A stretch of 16,915 nt of DNA, from NCBI GenBank assembly GCA_947452875.1, contig CANGEZ010000015.1, forward strand, positions 1 to 16,915. Reading direction: 5' to 3'. Below the pieces are notes generated by a model, which searched no databases, had not been told where the DNA came from, and saw only the letters and a program-made list of their open reading frames with translations. Source of the DNA: Chitinophagaceae bacterium (lineage in GTDB: Bacteria > Bacteroidota > Bacteroidia > Chitinophagales > Chitinophagaceae). Position numbers and translations under genes: made by a program. This document shows, in pieces, positions 5,653 to 12,531 of this stretch. The first letter of the stretch is position 1, and each line of letters opens with the position of its first letter.

Positions 5653-6990
5653 ATGCCAAATTACTTAGAGCTTTTTAGTGTGTTGCTTGTTGGACTTTTC
5701 ACCACATCATCATCAATTCTTGGTGCAGCGATCGGATTATATACGTCTTTATCTAAAAAATTGATTGCAGGAATATTGGCATTTGCTGCTGGTTCGCTAA
5801 TCGGTTCTTTGGTGATTGACCTTGCTTATAAAGGTGCCATTGAATTGCATCATAAAGGATTCAAATTAAATGAAGCTTGGTTGTTTATTGCATCTGGTTT
5901 TGGTTTAGGTTCTGTCATTTATTTATTCTCTTCCTTATATCTTGAAAAAAGAGGTGCGGCAATCAGACGTCCTACTCAATTCAAGGAATTTGCGATGGCG
6001 CTGAAATTAGAAAAAACAAAGGAAATGGTTGGTTTGCTTTCTAATTGTGAATTATTACATCACCTTCCTGTAGAAGCCATTGAAAACATTTTACCTATGG
6101 TAAAGGAAAAATCGATTAAGCCTGGTGAAGTTTTGTTTAAAGCTGGAGATCCTTCAAAAGCACTATATATTGTTGTTCGCGGAAAGTTGGAAGTAATTGC
6201 CGACACAACAGATCTTCAATCCGAATCCGGTAAAATAATTGCCAATCTTGAATCGGGTGCAACTTTTGGTGAGATGGGTTTGCTTAGTGGAGGAAACCGA
6301 ACGGCTACCATCAGCAGTAAGGAAGGAGCAGATTTGTTGGAAATAGGAAGCGAATATTTTAAAAAACTAGTTGCCTCAGACCACAACATAGAAAAGGCAG
6401 CTTTGCATTTAAGTCATGAACGTTCTATTCAAAATTTAAGCATAGAAGGAATCAACTCTTCTGCTTGGGCAAAAGTAGCCATGCATAACCTTGAACACAT
6501 TACCAAATCAGAAAGCAATAAAATGCTGGTAGATGCAGCTAATTCAAAAGGTGCGGGTATGGCGATTGTTCTTGGAAATATTTTGGATACCATTCCGGGT
6601 TGTTTGGTCATTGGAGCAGGGTTTCATGGATTTGGTAATATGTCTGTCACTTTGATGCTGGGTATGTTTTTGGGAGGAATACCAGAAGCCGCGGTGAGTG
6701 CTGCTATGCTTACTAAAGCGGGTTATAAAAAGAAATTTATTTTCGGAGTTTGGTCCTTGGTATTGATAGTAGGCATGTTGGCAGCTATTGCCGGAAAACA
6801 ATTTATAGGCAATTCAGATTCACTGGCTGCAGTTTTTTTTGAAGCTGTTGCCGGAGGCGCGGTGTTGGCGCTGGTTGCACATACCATGATTCCGGAAGCG
6901 ATTCATGAAGGTGGTTCAAAAGCAGTACTACCAACGGTAGCAGGGTTTTTGTTAGCGTTGTTTTTTGCCATGAATGAGGTGTATGGATAA
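5653..6990 (+). CDS. ZIP-like membrane protein with inserted cyclic-nucleotide-binding domain
   Basis: The protein is 445 residues. Three hydrophobic helices come first (about 5-30, 36-56, 75-96). A linker then leads to a cyclic-nucleotide-binding domain (about 130-250), and further helices follow (about 302-322, 328-352, 362-381, 390-412, 424-442). The domain has the family pattern: GEVLFKAGDPSKALYIVVRG (158-177), then the phosphate-binding cassette FGEMGLLSGGNRTATI (205-220) with Glu207 and Arg216, so ligand binding is plausible. The membrane half resembles ZIP metal transporters: GNILDTIPGCLVIGAG (308-323) and GGIPEAAVSA (341-350) sit where ZIP helices 4 and 5 carry their metal ligands, but the usual histidines there are largely missing; HTMIPEAIHEGG (410-421) is near the end. 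Transport of a metal is thus uncertain; cyclic-nucleotide-gated transport or signalling is an inference. An upstream in-frame TTG (5632) lies inside the promoter and is rejected as start. Confidence 0.88.
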   Translation: MPNYLELFSVLLVGLFTTSSSILGAAIGLYTSLSKKLIAGILAFAAGSLIGSLVIDLAYKGAIELHHKGFKLNEAWLFIASGFGLGSVIYLFSSLYLEKRGAAIRRPTQFKEFAMALKLEKTKEMVGLLSNCELLHHLPVEAIENILPMVKEKSIKPGEVLFKAGDPSKALYIVVRGKLEVIADTTDLQSESGKIIANLESGATFGEMGLLSGGNRTATISSKEGADLLEIGSEYFKKLVASDHNIEKAALHLSHERSIQNLSIEGINSSAWAKVAMHNLEHITKSESNKMLVDAANSKGAGMAIVLGNILDTIPGCLVIGAGFHGFGNMSVTLMLGMFLGGIPEAAVSAAMLTKAGYKKKFIFGVWSLVLIVGMLAAIAGKQFIGNSDSLAAVFFEAVAGGAVLALVAHTMIPEAIHEGGSKAVLPTVAGFLLALFFAMNEVYG

Positions 6991-7337
6991 TTTATCCAGA
7001 GAGATTTTTTCAACACCACTTATTTTTAAAATCGATCACAAAAGCAACAATCCAAAAATATTTCATTAAAAAATGTATGGAAAAATATAGGGGATATAAT
7101 TTTTGCTAAAAATGATGATTATTTATGTGAAAATGATTCTAACCGAAGTGCTTAAATTACTATTTGTATCCACATCGTCAGGTTAAAGCTGACAATTTAG
7201 ATATGAAAGATAAGTTTTTTCAATTCCAACATTGTGGTACTCATTAATTATTTATGGGAAGAGCTAACAACCGTTTGAAAAACTAAAATTTAATTTCCCA
7301 TCCGAAAAAAATTCGTGCAATCGTGGTTATACCCAAC
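6991..7337. other. AT-rich non-coding stretch
   Basis: I find no supported gene in these 347 bp. Apart from ATTCGTGCAATCGTGGTTA (7311-7329), a diverged reverse copy of the CCACGAATGCACGAAT repeat seen at 5423-5440, I see no structure. Confidence 0.6.
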
Positions 7338-7367
7338 AAAAAACCCTCACAACTCACGCTGCAAGGG
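7338..7367 (-). terminator. Probable Rho-independent terminator of the tRNA-like gene
   Basis: On the minus strand, CCCT (7367-7364) pairs with AGGG (7347-7344), with additional weaker pairs inside (GCA with TGT), and is followed by six T (7343-7338). It lies 21 bp after the end of the tRNA-like gene. The stem is short, so confidence is moderate. Confidence 0.55.
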
Positions 7368-7388
7368 CTTCTGTAAAATAAAAACCTG

Positions 7389-7535
7389 CTGTAGGGGAAG
7401 GGATCGAACCTTCACGAGGTAGTTAGCCAAAACCCAAATGATTTATCTTTTATAAACCATTTGGGCTGAGTTTATCCATTTATCCTCACCCCCGAGACTA
7501 GAGGGCATGTCTGCCAAAAATTTCATCACCCCACA
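7389..7535 (-). tRNA. tRNA-like gene (class II, Leu-like core) with giant 75-nt variable region
   Basis: On the minus strand a cloverleaf can be drawn. Acceptor: TGTGGGG (7535-7529) with CCCTACA (7396-7390), 7 bp including one G-T. T8-G9. D arm: ATG/CAT with a 14-nt loop holding A14, GG and A21. Anticodon stem: CCCTC (7505-7501) with GGGGG (7493-7489). T arm: GAAGG-TTCGATC-CCTTC (7413-7397), perfect. The elbow residues (T54, T55, C56, A58, G18, G19) are all present. TTGGCAGAC and G26 before the anticodon stem resemble tRNA-Leu. The variable region (7488-7414) is 75 nt against about 12-20 normally: it closes with TGAGG/CCTCG and contains a 14-bp hairpin (7466-7434). The anticodon loop TAGTCTC lacks T33; read literally its anticodon is GTC, but the identity is unclear. 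CCA is not encoded. It could be a divergent functional tRNA, a tRNA-like regulatory RNA or a pseudogene. Confidence 0.7.
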
Positions 7536-7603
7536 TTGTTTAAGAACTTGATGGGATAAAACTAACCAATAGAGCTCTATTTTAAAAATAATTTAAGAAA
7601 TAT

Positions 7604-7634
7604 TTTGAAATTATAGAAATATTCCAAATATTTG
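7604..7634 (+). promoter_or_regulatory. Probable promoter of the Lrp/AsnC gene
   Basis: TTTG at 7604-7607 and AATATTTG at 7627-7634 (one mismatch to TAnnTTTG) are 19 bp apart, the expected spacing. Transcription would begin near 7640, about 33 nt before the ATG. It also excludes the GTG at 7637 as the likely start. Confidence 0.5.
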
Positions 7635-7672
7635 CAGTGTTATTTAAAACATTACAAAAAAGGAAATTAAAA

Positions 7673-8146
7673 ATGGCTGGTAAATTAAATCTTGACAAAT
7701 TAGATCTGCAAATTATCGAAGCGATGATGGACAATGCAGAAATTTCATACGCCGAATTGGGAAAGAAACTCTTCGTGAGTGGCGGTACCATTCACGTTCG
7801 TATCAAAAAACTTCAAGAGTTTAAGATAGTTAAAGGTACACGATTGAATGTAGATTTGAAACTTTTGGGTTATGATATTACTGCTTTTGTAGGTATCTAT
7901 CTCGAAAAAAGTTCATTGTATGATTCCGTTGCAAAAGATTTGATGAAGATTCCTGAAATCATCAGACTCAATTACATTACCGGTAACTACAGCATGTTTC
8001 TTGAAATTGTTTGTAAAGACATCACTCAGCTTCGTTATGTATTACATGATGAGTTGCAGAAAATAAAAGGGATTGAAAGAACTGAAACGTTCATTTCTCT
8101 TGAAGAAGGGTTTAGCAGAAATGTACCTGTTGCACCAAAGTCATAA
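7673..8146 (+). CDS. Lrp/AsnC family transcriptional regulator
   Basis: The protein is 157 residues, the usual length of the family. Residues 6-55 form the winged helix-turn-helix: LDKLDLQIIEAMMDNAEISY leads into AELGKKLFVSGGTIHVRIKKL (28-48), with the recognition helix at about 36-47. Residues 68-145 match the RAM effector-binding and oligomerisation domain, with TGNYSMFLEI at 103-112 as its central strand. Lrp/AsnC proteins form dimers to octamers and respond to amino acids or related metabolites; the ligand here is unknown. The ATG at 7673 is preferred over the in-frame GTG at 7637, because the family begins close to the LDKLD motif and AAAGGAAATT just upstream of the ATG resembles a ribosome binding site. 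The gene runs divergently from the tRNA-like gene and ends 4 bp from the end of the convergent ABC permease gene. Confidence 0.93.
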   Translation: MAGKLNLDKLDLQIIEAMMDNAEISYAELGKKLFVSGGTIHVRIKKLQEFKIVKGTRLNVDLKLLGYDITAFVGIYLEKSSLYDSVAKDLMKIPEIIRLNYITGNYSMFLEIVCKDITQLRYVLHDELQKIKGIERTETFISLEEGFSRNVPVAPKS

Positions 8147-8150
8147 TTAC

Positions 8151-9254
8151 TTACAAAGATTTTACATCAAACGCATCTCTCAAGCCATTGCCCAACAAAT
8201 TAAAGGCGAGTACTAGCAGCATGATGGCAATGCCGGGGATCAATGCCAGCATGGGCTTATTGGTAATAATAAAAGTATAATTCTCTTTTATCATCAAACC
8301 CCAACTGGGTTGAGGAGGCTGTATCCCAATACCGAGAAAACTCAACCCCGCTTCAATGATAATCGCAGAAGCGAAAATCCCGGCAGCAATGACCATCAGT
8401 GGTCCAATGATATTGGGAAGAATATGCTTTACTATAATTCTCTTATCGCTGAAACCCATTGTTTTTGCTACCTGAACATACTCAAGATTTTTAATCAGCA
8501 TTACTTGTCCTCTTACCAATCTGGCAACTCCAATCCACATGGTTAATCCAACGGCGAGGAATATCTGCCAAAAGCCTTTGCCAAAAGCAATGGTAAAAGC
8601 GAAAACAAGTAATAATGTAGGAACGCTCCAAGTTACATTTATCAGCCACATAATAATAGCGTCTATCTTTCCCCGATAGTAACCTGCCAATGCGCCTAAG
8701 ATTATGCCTAACAATAACGCAACAATCAACGCCACAAATCCAACAGACAAACTAACTCTGCTGCCGATGATTAACCTGCTGAGTATATCTCTTCCAAAAG
8801 CGTCTGTGCCTAACCGATATGTTTTTGTTGTAAAATGATATTTAATGGCTTCGGGGTGGTTGTTAGTGATGGCATTAATACTGAATTCTTGCATTAGAGA
8901 AGTGTTATCATCTGCGTATTTTTCTACTAGTAAACGATTGCCATTTACATGATAATTGTTTATTGGAATATAATTATACTTTGAGTTTTTGCCATGTAAT
9001 AAAGTTTGCCAAATTCCATTGTCAACATAATTGGGATTATTTACTAATAGAAATTGTTGTATAAAACCTACAGGCTTGGCTTGTATTTCCAAAGTTTGTA
9101 AATCAGCATTGGTGGTATTGTCTGGAGCTATCCAATAACCAAAGGTGGCGATCATTAAAGTAAACAAGATGAATATGAATCCAGCCATTGCGGGTTTGTT
9201 TTTCTTTAGCCTGAGCCAAACAGAAGACCAGAATGTATTTTCTTGTTGAAGCAT
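8151..9254 (-). CDS. OppC/DppC-type ABC transporter permease
   Basis: The protein is 367 residues. It has a first helix at about 22-42, a periplasmic stretch of about 100 residues (43-147), and then five helices of the binding-protein-dependent permease domain. YRLGTDAFGRDILSRLI (146-162) is the OppC/DppC signature just before helix 2. The coupling motif that contacts the ATPase is AKTMGFSDKRIIVKHILPN (263-281), and EAGLSFLGIGIQPPQPSWG (301-319) is the typical late signature. The family imports oligopeptides, dipeptides or nickel. No partner permease, ATPase or binding protein lies next to it, so they must be elsewhere. An upstream TTG (9305) in frame would add 17 residues encoded by the palindromic repeat; the ATG at 9254 (MLQQENTF) is preferred. 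Confidence 0.93.
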   Translation of the reverse strand: MLQQENTFWSSVWLRLKKNKPAMAGFIFILFTLMIATFGYWIAPDNTTNADLQTLEIQAKPVGFIQQFLLVNNPNYVDNGIWQTLLHGKNSKYNYIPINNYHVNGNRLLVEKYADDNTSLMQEFSINAITNNHPEAIKYHFTTKTYRLGTDAFGRDILSRLIIGSRVSLSVGFVALIVALLLGIILGALAGYYRGKIDAIIMWLINVTWSVPTLLLVFAFTIAFGKGFWQIFLAVGLTMWIGVARLVRGQVMLIKNLEYVQVAKTMGFSDKRIIVKHILPNIIGPLMVIAAGIFASAIIIEAGLSFLGIGIQPPQPSWGLMIKENYTFIITNKPMLALIPGIAIMLLVLAFNLLGNGLRDAFDVKSL

Positions 9255-9289
9255 GATGAAAGGTAAAACAATTTTTACGTTTTGAATAA

Positions 9290-9421
9290 GCCCCCTAAAT
9301 CTCAATGAATGGCGCCGGTCTGTGACCGGTGTCTATGAGAGGTAAAGGACTTGGCCCTTAATTATTTTCTTCAGTCTGAGACTGTTAGTTCTGTTCGGCA
9401 CCAGTCAGAGACTGGCGCCAT
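9290..9421. repeat. Inverted repeat with GGCGCC ends, joined to a fragment of the C-rich element
   Basis: Arms at 9309-9331 and 9399-9421 are imperfect reverse complements (ATGGCGCC...GTC-GAC-GG-TG type), and each arm can itself fold (GGTCTGTGACC; CAGTCAGAGACTG). The GCCCCCTAAATC at 9290-9301 is the start of the C-rich palindromic element of 2130, cut off where this repeat begins. The element sits between the permease and the glycosyltransferase gene, whose TAA lies next to the arm. Confidence 0.8.
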
Positions 9422-10582
9422 TTATTTTAACGGCCTTCCCTTCCACTTGTAACTTCCATACTTCCCCATCCAACCCGCAACAACTGTATATATAATATGA
9501 AAAGGTTGAAAAAAAGGAAACCACCATAACAGTTTCGTGTAGCCGAAGAAACGGGAAATGGGAGCGAGGAAGTATAATTCAGCTACTGTTTTTGCAGTGA
9601 GTAAGAGAAAGAATGAGAAATAAAAACTCAAAAATAAAAATTCAAAATTGAAAACCATTCCACAAATAAAAATTACAACTAAAAGAAGATTTATCAGATA
9701 TACCAGCAACAATACCGGAAACAAAGATTTGTCTTCATATTTATCAGCCTTGCTGGCCCATCGAATGCGTTGGTTGATGAAATCGGCAATGTTAGTTTCA
9801 GGTTCTGTTTCAACAATTACATTTTTTGATTTCAGAAATAGAATTTCGTTTTTATATTTTTTGGATATTTTATGCATCAGCAACATGTCGTCGCCGCTAG
9901 CTATATGGTCGATGCCTTCAAATCCATTTACTTCATCATACACTTTTCTTGTATAAGCAAGATTAGCGCCATTGCACATACCATGAATTTTTTGATGAAC
10001 GGCAGCGCCAGTAATTCCCTGTAAACTCATGAAATCGAGTGTTTGAAAAAGACCTAAGAAAGAATGATTGTTTTTTATCACAACTGGCATTACCATCATT
10101 TTCGGATGATGTAGTTCATAAAACGCAGCAATTGTTGACAACCAATTTTCAGACATGATACAATCCGCATCGGTTGTGATAATTAAATCTCCTTTCGAAT
10201 TTTTTATGCCAATGTCAATGGCGGCTTTTTTATAAGCAACAGTTACTTTATCTGCAAGACGTAATGAAATGAGTTGAATTTGATTACTTAAAAATGACTT
10301 GATGATTTCTGCAGTTCTATCTGTTGAATGGTCATCAACAATTATCAATTCAAAAAGATGTGAAGGATAATTTTGTTTTTTTATGGCGTCTATTAATTTA
10401 CCAATATTATTTTCTTCATTTCTAGCAGCAACAATTACTGAAATGAAAGTACTGTTTCTTGTTTCTTTATTTTCTGTAATGATAAAATCAGGAATGGTTT
10501 GCCAACTTTTTCTGTAATGAAACAAGAGCAGCATGTATCCAACCATCAATAATGCAGTAAATAACAAAATGAATAATGACAT
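9422..10582 (-). CDS. Membrane-bound family 2 glycosyltransferase
   Basis: The 386-residue protein has an N-terminal helix (about 1-21), a GT-A catalytic domain (about 45-285) and three or so C-terminal helices (about 288-312, 314-335, 350-372). The GT2 motifs are in order: FISVIVAARNEENNIGKL (46-63), ELIIVDDHSTDRT (78-90), the metal-binding DxD as TTDADC (136-141, Asp138-Ala-Asp140), the acceptor region SGDD (229-232, catalytic base candidate Asp231 or Asp232) and QRIRW (271-275). It probably transfers a sugar from a nucleotide donor onto a polysaccharide or lipid acceptor at the inner membrane face; the substrate cannot be told. The segment FNFEFLFLSFYF (311-322) is encoded by the ATTCAAAA repeat (see the separate entry). 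The ATG at 10582 is clear, with the divergent acyl-CoA dehydrogenase gene 141 bp away. Confidence 0.93.
   Translation of the reverse strand: MSLFILLFTALLMVGYMLLLFHYRKSWQTIPDFIITENKETRNSTFISVIVAARNEENNIGKLIDAIKKQNYPSHLFELIIVDDHSTDRTAEIIKSFLSNQIQLISLRLADKVTVAYKKAAIDIGIKNSKGDLIITTDADCIMSENWLSTIAAFYELHHPKMMVMPVVIKNNHSFLGLFQTLDFMSLQGITGAAVHQKIHGMCNGANLAYTRKVYDEVNGFEGIDHIASGDDMLLMHKISKKYKNEILFLKSKNVIVETEPETNIADFINQRIRWASKADKYEDKSLFPVLLLVYLINLLLVVIFICGMVFNFEFLFLSFYFSFFLLLTAKTVAELYFLAPISRFFGYTKLLWWFPFFQPFHIIYTVVAGWMGKYGSYKWKGRPLK
9626..9653. repeat. ATTCAAAA-type repeat within the glycosyltransferase gene
   Basis: AAAAATTCAAAATTGAAAA in this stretch is a close relative of the spacer repeat at 219-258. 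In the minus-strand reading frame it encodes the Phe/Leu-rich part of a transmembrane segment (about residues 311-320). The open frame is kept throughout. Confidence 0.45.
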
Positions 10583-10723
10583 ATCAGCTCAAATAATTTA
10601 TAACTGCAGAATTAATTTTAAGAAGGTTGATTACAAAAATAATTATTTAGGAATGAATCTATTAACTAACTTTATGCCCGGCTTTTATCCCGTCTGAATA
10701 CCTGCAATTTTAAACAACAGACT

Positions 10724-12517
10724 ATGAATACAGACACCAAAACAAATCAGACAATTAATGGCGGAGAATGGCTGATAAAAGAGAGCAACGCGACCGACAT
10801 TTTTATTCCCGAAGATTTTAATGAAGAGCAATTGATGGTAAGAGATATGTGTACCCAGTTTTTGAGTACAGAAATCATACCTGTTGTGAATAGAATTGAT
10901 CAACTTGAGCCGGGGTTGATGGCTTCGTTGGTAAAAAAAGCCGGAGAGCAGGGTCTTTTGGGCATTTCGGTTCCGGAAGCTTTTGGCGGTTCAGGAAAAG
11001 ATTTTATCACCTCAACATTGGTTAATGAAGGACTTGGAGGCGGTTTCTCCTTCAGTGTTGCAGTTGCTGCTCATACCGGAATTGGCACTTTACCTATTTT
11101 ATATTTTGGAACGGAAGCTCAACAACAAAAATACATTCCCAAATTAGCTTCAGGAGAATGGAAAGCGTCTTATGGATTGACCGAACCTAATAGCGGCAGT
11201 GATGCATTGAGCGTCAAGTCATCGGCGGTGCTAAATGAAGATGGCAAGCATTATATATTAAATGGACAAAAATGCTGGATTACCAATGGTGGTTTCGCAG
11301 ATATATTTACTGTGTTTGCAAAAATTGACGGCGATAAGTTTACTGCTTTTATTTTAGAAAAAGGCATGGAAGGATTTACTCAAGGTCCCGAAGAACATAA
11401 AATGGGCATCAAAGGTTCTTCTACTGTACAATTGTATTTTCAGGATTGTAAAGTGCCAATTGAAAATGTATTGGGTGAAATTGGAAGAGGACACATCATT
11501 GCTTTCAATATTTTAAATATAGGCCGATTGAAATTATGTGCCGCCGTTTTGGGTGCAGGTAAAATGTCGTTGAATGCTACAATTGAGTATGCAAAAGCGA
11601 GAGAACAATTTAAAAAACCAATTGCTGAATTTGGAGCCATTCAACACAAACTATCGGAGATGGCTATACGAATTTGGGTTTCCGACAGCGCCTTGTTCAG
11701 AACAGCAAAATGGATTGATAACAAAGAAAAAGAATTGACAGCATCAGGAAAACCATTCAACGAATCGCTATTGGGCGCAGCAGAAGAATATGCCATTGAA
11801 TGTGCGATGTTGAAAATTGAAGGAAGCGAAGCGGTTGATTTTGTGGTTGACGAAGGCGTGCAAATACATGGTGGCAATGGTTTCAGCGATGATTACATGA
11901 TCAGCCGCGCTTATAGAGACAGTCGGATCAATAGAATTTTCGAAGGCACTAATGAAATCAACAGGCTGCTTATCGTAGACATGATGCTCAAACGTGCCAT
12001 GAAAGGCAAGTTGGATTTGATGACTCCCGCTATGAATGTCTCTAAAGAATTAATGAGTATTCCTGATTTTGGAGAGGAAGATCAAACGCCTTTTGCTACA
12101 GAAAAAAAGGCTGTAATCAATATGAAGAAAGCGATGTTGATGATTGCTGGAGCCGCTGTACAAAAACTAATGATGCAATTACAGGAGGAACAGGAAATCA
12201 TCATGAACATTGCAGACATGTCGATATTGACATTCAATGCAGAAAGTGCTTTACTCAGATTAATGAAATTACATGCTACAAAGGGAGAAGAACAAACGAC
12301 CATAGAATCAGATATGGTTCATTGTTATTTCATTGATGCCATAGATAAACTCAATAAAGCCGGAAAGGACGCATTGAATGCATTTGCTGAAGGCGATGAA
12401 TTGAGAATGATGTTGCTTGGATTGAAACGTTTCACCAAAACACAACCGTTTAATACCAAAGAAGCCAGAAGAAGAATTGCTCAACATTTAATCAATCAAA
12501 ACAAATACTGTTTTTAA
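10724..12517 (+). CDS. Acyl-CoA dehydrogenase (long form with C-terminal extension)
   Basis: The protein is 597 residues, about 200 longer than short and medium chain enzymes. It resembles very-long-chain dehydrogenases and bacterial FadE/YusJ-type proteins, in which the extra C-terminal helices (about 425-597) replace half of a tetramer. It catalyses the FAD-dependent first step of beta-oxidation, acyl-CoA to trans-2-enoyl-CoA. Signatures seen: GISVPEAFGGSGKD (80-93), SYGLTEPNSGSDALSVKSSA (149-168), KCWITNGGFADIFTVFAK (183-200), IHGGNGFSDDYMISRAYRDS (381-400) and RIFEGTNEINR (404-414), with Glu407 the expected catalytic base. The usual partners (thiolase, hydroxyacyl-CoA dehydrogenase) are not adjacent; the electron acceptor would be ETF. 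The amidase gene starts 14 bp after its stop, so the two are probably co-transcribed. Confidence 0.95.
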   Translation: MNTDTKTNQTINGGEWLIKESNATDIFIPEDFNEEQLMVRDMCTQFLSTEIIPVVNRIDQLEPGLMASLVKKAGEQGLLGISVPEAFGGSGKDFITSTLVNEGLGGGFSFSVAVAAHTGIGTLPILYFGTEAQQQKYIPKLASGEWKASYGLTEPNSGSDALSVKSSAVLNEDGKHYILNGQKCWITNGGFADIFTVFAKIDGDKFTAFILEKGMEGFTQGPEEHKMGIKGSSTVQLYFQDCKVPIENVLGEIGRGHIIAFNILNIGRLKLCAAVLGAGKMSLNATIEYAKAREQFKKPIAEFGAIQHKLSEMAIRIWVSDSALFRTAKWIDNKEKELTASGKPFNESLLGAAEEYAIECAMLKIEGSEAVDFVVDEGVQIHGGNGFSDDYMISRAYRDSRINRIFEGTNEINRLLIVDMMLKRAMKGKLDLMTPAMNVSKELMSIPDFGEEDQTPFATEKKAVINMKKAMLMIAGAAVQKLMMQLQEEQEIIMNIADMSILTFNAESALLRLMKLHATKGEEQTTIESDMVHCYFIDAIDKLNKAGKDALNAFAEGDELRMMLLGLKRFTKTQPFNTKEARRRIAQHLINQNKYCF

Positions 12518-12531
12518 TTTTATCAATACTC

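Noticed and set aside
7414..7430. Integron attC-like core (GGCTAAC / GTTAGCC)
   Set aside because: The seven bases do not fit the RYYYAAC/GTTRRRY pattern exactly, there is no partner core at the right distance, and they lie within the tRNA-like arm.
7389..7535. tmRNA, or a tRNA with a group I intron
   Set aside because: 147 nt is too short for a tmRNA and no peptide-tag frame is seen. The extra sequence lies in the variable arm, not in the anticodon loop, and has no group I core.
9258..9265. TACCTTTC box three bases before the permease ATG as promoter
   Set aside because: It lacks the final G of TAnnTTTG and I find no TTTG at the -33 distance, so it stays below what I would call.
9255..9305. 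Extended N-terminus of the ABC permease from a TTG at 9305
   Set aside because: The 17 extra codons come partly from the C-rich repeat fragment, while the ATG at 9254 gives a normal cytoplasmic start before helix 1.
9648..9956. Plus-strand open frame of 102 codons
   Set aside because: It is the antisense shadow of the glycosyltransferase gene, whose motifs are clear in the other strand.
10647..10675. TTTA and TAACTTTA before the acyl-CoA dehydrogenase gene as a promoter
   Set aside because: Both boxes have a mismatch and the 17-bp spacing is short; it could be real but the support is too weak.
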